Notes under the pieces: generated by a model
The model's input: only the letters and a program-made list of their open reading frames with translations
Told to the model about the DNA's origin: nothing
Database searches by the model: none
Translations under genes and position numbers: made by a program
Shown: positions 4,354 to 6,853 of the stretch, one piece after another
Layout: every line of letters begins with the position of its first letter
Numbering within the stretch: the stretch's first letter is position 1
Source: Desulfonatronospira sp.
Lineage (GTDB): Bacteria; Desulfobacterota; Desulfovibrionia; Desulfovibrionales; Desulfonatronovibrionaceae
DNA length: 6,853 nucleotides
Assembly: GCA_003563255.1 (NCBI GenBank)
Contig: PWSL01000180.1
Span: 1-6,853, forward strand
Direction of reading: 5' to 3'

Positions 4354-6591
4354 ATGCAAATAATGCCCATACCCCAGGATTTGCCCGAGCCGGTTTTGAG
4401 TCCCAATGCCAAAACCGTCCTGTCCAAGAGATACCTGCGCAAGGGAGAGGATGGACAGCCTCTGGAAGATTTCAGGACCATGTTCTGGCGGGTGGCTGCA
4501 AGTGTTGCCCAAGAAGAAGAAAAATACCAGGATTCTTCCTGCAGCAGCCAATACCTTGCCCGCAGTTTCTACCAAATTCTTGTGGAAGGCAAGTTTCTTC
4601 CCAACTCCCCCACACTCATGAATGCCGGAACAGAACTGGGGCAGCTGGCGGCCTGCTTTGTCCTGCCGGTGGGCGATTCCATGGACGAGATCTTTGACAG
4701 CATCAAGCACGCTGCCCTGATTCACAAGTCCGGAGGTGGAACCGGTTTTTCCTTTTCGCGTCTGCGGCCCAAGGACAGCCGGGTGGGTTCCACCGGGGGG
4801 ATCGCCTCGGGTCCTTTATCCTTTTTAAAGATTTTTAATACAGCCACGGAACAGGTCAAGCAGGGTGGTACCAGGCGCGGGGCCAATATGGGTATTCTGC
4901 GGGTGGATCACCCGGATATAATGGATTTTATCCGGGCCAAGGAGCGAGACGGAGAACTGAACAATTTCAACCTCTCAGTGGCCCTGACCGAAAAATTCAT
5001 GCAGTCCGTGGATGAAGCCGGCGATTATCCCCTGATAGCGCCGCAAAACAGTCAGGAAAAAGGGCGTCTGAATGCCAGGGAAGTCTTTTCCCTGCTGGTG
5101 CATAAGGCCTGGGAGTCAGGCGAGCCTGGAATAATTTTCCTGGACCGCATTAATAAAGACAACCCTACTCCCAACCTGGGAGAGATTGAAAGCACCAACC
5201 CCTGCGGGGAACAGCCTTTGCTGCCTTATGAAGCCTGTAACCTGGGATCCATCAACCTGGACCGTTTCTACTCCCCCACTGCCCCGGACGGAATCGACTG
5301 GGAGGCGCTCAGGGAAACAATACACCTGAGCGTGCGCTTTCTGGACAATGTCATAGATCATTCCAGGTATCCCCTGGAGCGTATAACAGAAATGGTGTAC
5401 AAAACCAGGAAGATCGGCCTGGGAGTAATGGGTTTTGCAGACCTTCTGTTTCAGTTGCGGGTGGCTTACGACAGTCACCGGGGCCTGCAGCTGGGAGAGA
5501 AAATCATGGAATTCGTACAGCGGGAAGCCAGGTCCGCGTCCAGGGTACTGGCACAGGAAAGGGGTCCTTTTCCGGAATATGAAAATTCCATCTACGCCAT
5601 ACAGAATCTGGGTCCTTACCGCAATGCCACCACCACCACCATTGCTCCCACAGGCACTCTGTCCATCATTGCCGGGTGTTCATCAGGTATCGAGCCGATT
5701 TTTGCCCTCAGCTTCACCCGTCAGGTGCTGGACGGGGAAAGACTTCTGGAAGTAAATCCACACCTGGAAAGAGCCCTGCAAAATTCCAGGAGCTACAGCG
5801 AAAAGTTGATGCAGGATGTGGCCCAGAAAGGCAGCATCAAACAGATGGAGCACCTGGACCATGAACTCAGAGAGGTCTTTGTGACCTCCATGGATGTTGC
5901 CCCGGAATATCACCTGAAGATGCAGGCGTCTTTTCAGAAATACACGGATAACGCAGTTTCCAAGACAGTCAATCTGCCCTTTGATGCCACCCAGGAGGAT
6001 GTGTGGCAGATTTACTGGATGGCGTACGAAATGGGCTGCAAGGGTGTGACGGTCTACCGGGACGGATGCCGGGCAGCCCAGGTTCTCAGCACCCAGGATG
6101 GAGAAAAGGCCAGACAGGACCGGGTCTCAGGCAGAAAAAGCATAAGGGAGAGGCCTGAGGTGGTGTACGGTTTTACCCAGAAGGTCAAGACCGGGCTGGG
6201 GGAGCTCTATCTTACTGTAAACGAGGTTGACGGCAAGCCTTTCGAGGTTTTCGCCACCATAGGACGCTCGGGACGCTCGATCACGGCCAAGGCCGAGGCC
6301 ATTGGCCGTCTGGTTTCTCTGGCCCTGCGTTCAGGCATAGATGTCAGGGACATAGTGAAGCAGATCAAGGGAATCGGGGGGGAACACCCGGTATTTCAGA
6401 AAAAAGGGCTTTTGCTGTCCATTCCGGACGCGGTGGGCTGGGTCCTGGAAAACAGGTACCTGCAGGGCCAAAGCTTCAAACCCGACATCAACGGCTTCAA
6501 CAAACTCAGGTGCCCGGAATGCCAGGCCGAACTCCTGTTCCAGGAAGGCTGCTTTGTATGCCAGGTCTGCGCGTATACTAAGTGCGGATGA
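4354..6591 (+). CDS. nrdJ: Adenosylcobalamin-dependent ribonucleotide reductase (class II)
   Basis: Class II reductase makes deoxyribonucleotides from ribonucleotides in the cytoplasm, using adenosylcobalamin rather than a metal-oxygen cofactor, and works with or without oxygen. The 745-residue protein begins almost at once with the RNR N-terminal domain (LSKRYLRKG). HKSGGGTGFSFSRLRPKDS (124-142) and the region to IRAK are typical of the family. TNPCGEQPLLPYEACNLGS (281-299) holds N282, the expected thiyl-radical C284 and E286; C101 and C295 are the expected substrate-reducing pair. APTGTLSIIAGCSSGIEP (431-448) follows. Residues 600-700 match the TSCPD-type domain of B12-dependent RNRs. The tail has C720/C723, C733, C736/C739 and C744, a zinc-ribbon-like end finishing YTKCG. 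There is no room for an N-terminal ATP-cone, so dATP shut-off is probably absent. No intein or frameshift is seen. ATG at 4354 has a weak GAGAG site; the ATG at 4363 is an alternative. Confidence 0.96.
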   Translation: MQIMPIPQDLPEPVLSPNAKTVLSKRYLRKGEDGQPLEDFRTMFWRVAASVAQEEEKYQDSSCSSQYLARSFYQILVEGKFLPNSPTLMNAGTELGQLAACFVLPVGDSMDEIFDSIKHAALIHKSGGGTGFSFSRLRPKDSRVGSTGGIASGPLSFLKIFNTATEQVKQGGTRRGANMGILRVDHPDIMDFIRAKERDGELNNFNLSVALTEKFMQSVDEAGDYPLIAPQNSQEKGRLNAREVFSLLVHKAWESGEPGIIFLDRINKDNPTPNLGEIESTNPCGEQPLLPYEACNLGSINLDRFYSPTAPDGIDWEALRETIHLSVRFLDNVIDHSRYPLERITEMVYKTRKIGLGVMGFADLLFQLRVAYDSHRGLQLGEKIMEFVQREARSASRVLAQERGPFPEYENSIYAIQNLGPYRNATTTTIAPTGTLSIIAGCSSGIEPIFALSFTRQVLDGERLLEVNPHLERALQNSRSYSEKLMQDVAQKGSIKQMEHLDHELREVFVTSMDVAPEYHLKMQASFQKYTDNAVSKTVNLPFDATQEDVWQIYWMAYEMGCKGVTVYRDGCRAAQVLSTQDGEKARQDRVSGRKSIRERPEVVYGFTQKVKTGLGELYLTVNEVDGKPFEVFATIGRSGRSITAKAEAIGRLVSLALRSGIDVRDIVKQIKGIGGEHPVFQKKGLLLSIPDAVGWVLENRYLQGQSFKPDINGFNKLRCPECQAELLFQEGCFVCQVCAYTKCG

Positions 6592-6624
6592 TTTCAGTGT
6601 CAGTTTTCTTGATGGTATCTGTTC

Positions 6625-6693
6625 AGCGCTTATTTTGGAAAGCAGGGGACAGGCACCCCGCACTTATTTTTAAAATCCGTCAGTCTTCTGTAA
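6625..6693 (-). repeat. Solitary extended repeat copy I, plus fragment J
   Basis: Positions 6645-6693, read on the minus strand, contain TTACAGAAGACTGACGG, then ATTTT, then AAAAATAAGTGCGGGG and GTGCCTGTCCCC. This matches 3242-3290 at 48 of 49 positions in opposite orientation. It lacks the inverted partner arm that its twin has. AGCGCTTATTTT (6625-6636) is a fragment of the core in the same orientation, 8 nt away. The element begins within 60 bp of the nrdJ stop codon; no conventional terminator with a T-run was found after nrdJ. Confidence 0.8.
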
Positions 6694-6707
6694 CTTGAGA
6701 GTTCAAA

Positions 6708-6735
6708 GTTCCTGGTTCTTCGTTCCTGGTTGTAA
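6708..6735 (+). repeat. 14-nt tandem repeat, two imperfect units
   Basis: GTTCCTGGTTCTTC (6708-6721) is followed directly by GTTCCTGGTTGTAA (6722-6735); the first ten bases of the two units are identical. The preceding GTTCAAA (6701-6707) may be part of a degenerate earlier unit. This looks like a short minisatellite remnant with no evident coding role. Confidence 0.6.
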
Positions 6736-6743
6736 GCGCTTCA

Positions 6744-6757
6744 CCCGGGGGGCCGGG
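6744..6757. other. Short GC-only hairpin
   Basis: CCCGG (6744-6748) pairs with CCGGG (6753-6757) around GGGG. It has no following T-run, so a terminator role is unsupported. It sits between the direct repeat and the paired hairpins at the window end. Confidence 0.35.
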
Positions 6758-6785
6758 ACCGAACCGATAAGTAACTGACACCCCT

Positions 6786-6835
6786 CGTTCCCAGGCTCCA
6801 GCCTGGAAACGTTTAGTTCTTGCGGCTCCAGCCGC
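6786..6835. repeat. Twin hairpins sharing the GGCTCCAGCC core
   Basis: CGTTCCCAGGCT (6786-6797) pairs with AGCCTGGAAACG (6800-6811) with one mismatch, and GCGGCT (6822-6827) pairs perfectly with AGCCGC (6830-6835). Both are built round the identical ten bases GGCTCCAGCC (6794-6803 and 6824-6833), 30 nt apart. Such CGTTCCC...GGGAACG palindromes are, from memory, common interspersed repeats in many environmental bacteria. They are unrelated in sequence to the AATAAGTGCGG family. The element may run past the right edge of the window. Confidence 0.7.
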
Positions 6836-6853
6836 TTCTTCAAAATGTGGCTG

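Noticed and set aside
4300..4725. Minus-strand open frame of 141 codons over the nrdJ start
   Set aside because: It overlaps the conserved N-terminal domain of nrdJ and shows no motif of its own.
6592..6853. Protein-coding gene in the right-hand intergenic region
   Set aside because: No open frame with a ribosome-binding site; the sequence is accounted for mostly by repeats and hairpins.

Overview
The window looks like chromosomal DNA from a mid-GC anaerobic bacterium, most likely a deltaproteobacterial sulfate reducer of the Desulfovibrionales type. That placement is an inference. It rests on the company of RNase J, an oxygen-independent adenosylcobalamin ribonucleotide reductase and families of short intergenic palindromes that I associate with such genomes; no marker here fixes the taxon.

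Layout: positions 1-569 carry no gene but hold a terminator-like hairpin, a second strong hairpin, four copies of a short interspersed repeat (core AAAAATAAGTGCGGG) and a palindrome with a weak promoter candidate. RNase J (rnj, 570-2228, +) follows. It converges on a membrane-anchored alpha/beta hydrolase (2336-3169, -), with a decayed repeat pair in the gap. Upstream of the hydrolase on the same strand is an HtpX-like M48 membrane metallopeptidase (3347-4303, -); the 177-bp gap between them holds another inverted repeat pair. The peptidase is divergent from a B12-dependent ribonucleotide reductase (nrdJ, 4354-6591, +), with only 50 bp between the start codons. The last 262 bp are intergenic and dense in repeats: a solitary repeat copy nearly identical over 49 nt to the one at 3242-3290 but inverted, a 14-nt direct repeat, and two consecutive hairpins sharing the core GGCTCCAGCC.

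All four proteins look like intact core or household functions: RNA turnover, a serine hydrolase, membrane protein quality control and deoxyribonucleotide synthesis. They do not form an obvious single pathway or operon. I see no defence island, phage, CRISPR array, RNA gene or biosynthetic cluster. The real interest lies between the genes: the same repeat family occupies every gap longer than 50 bp, in paired inverted and solitary forms at different stages of decay. That pattern suggests a non-autonomous, REP-like hairpin element that spreads through intergenic DNA.
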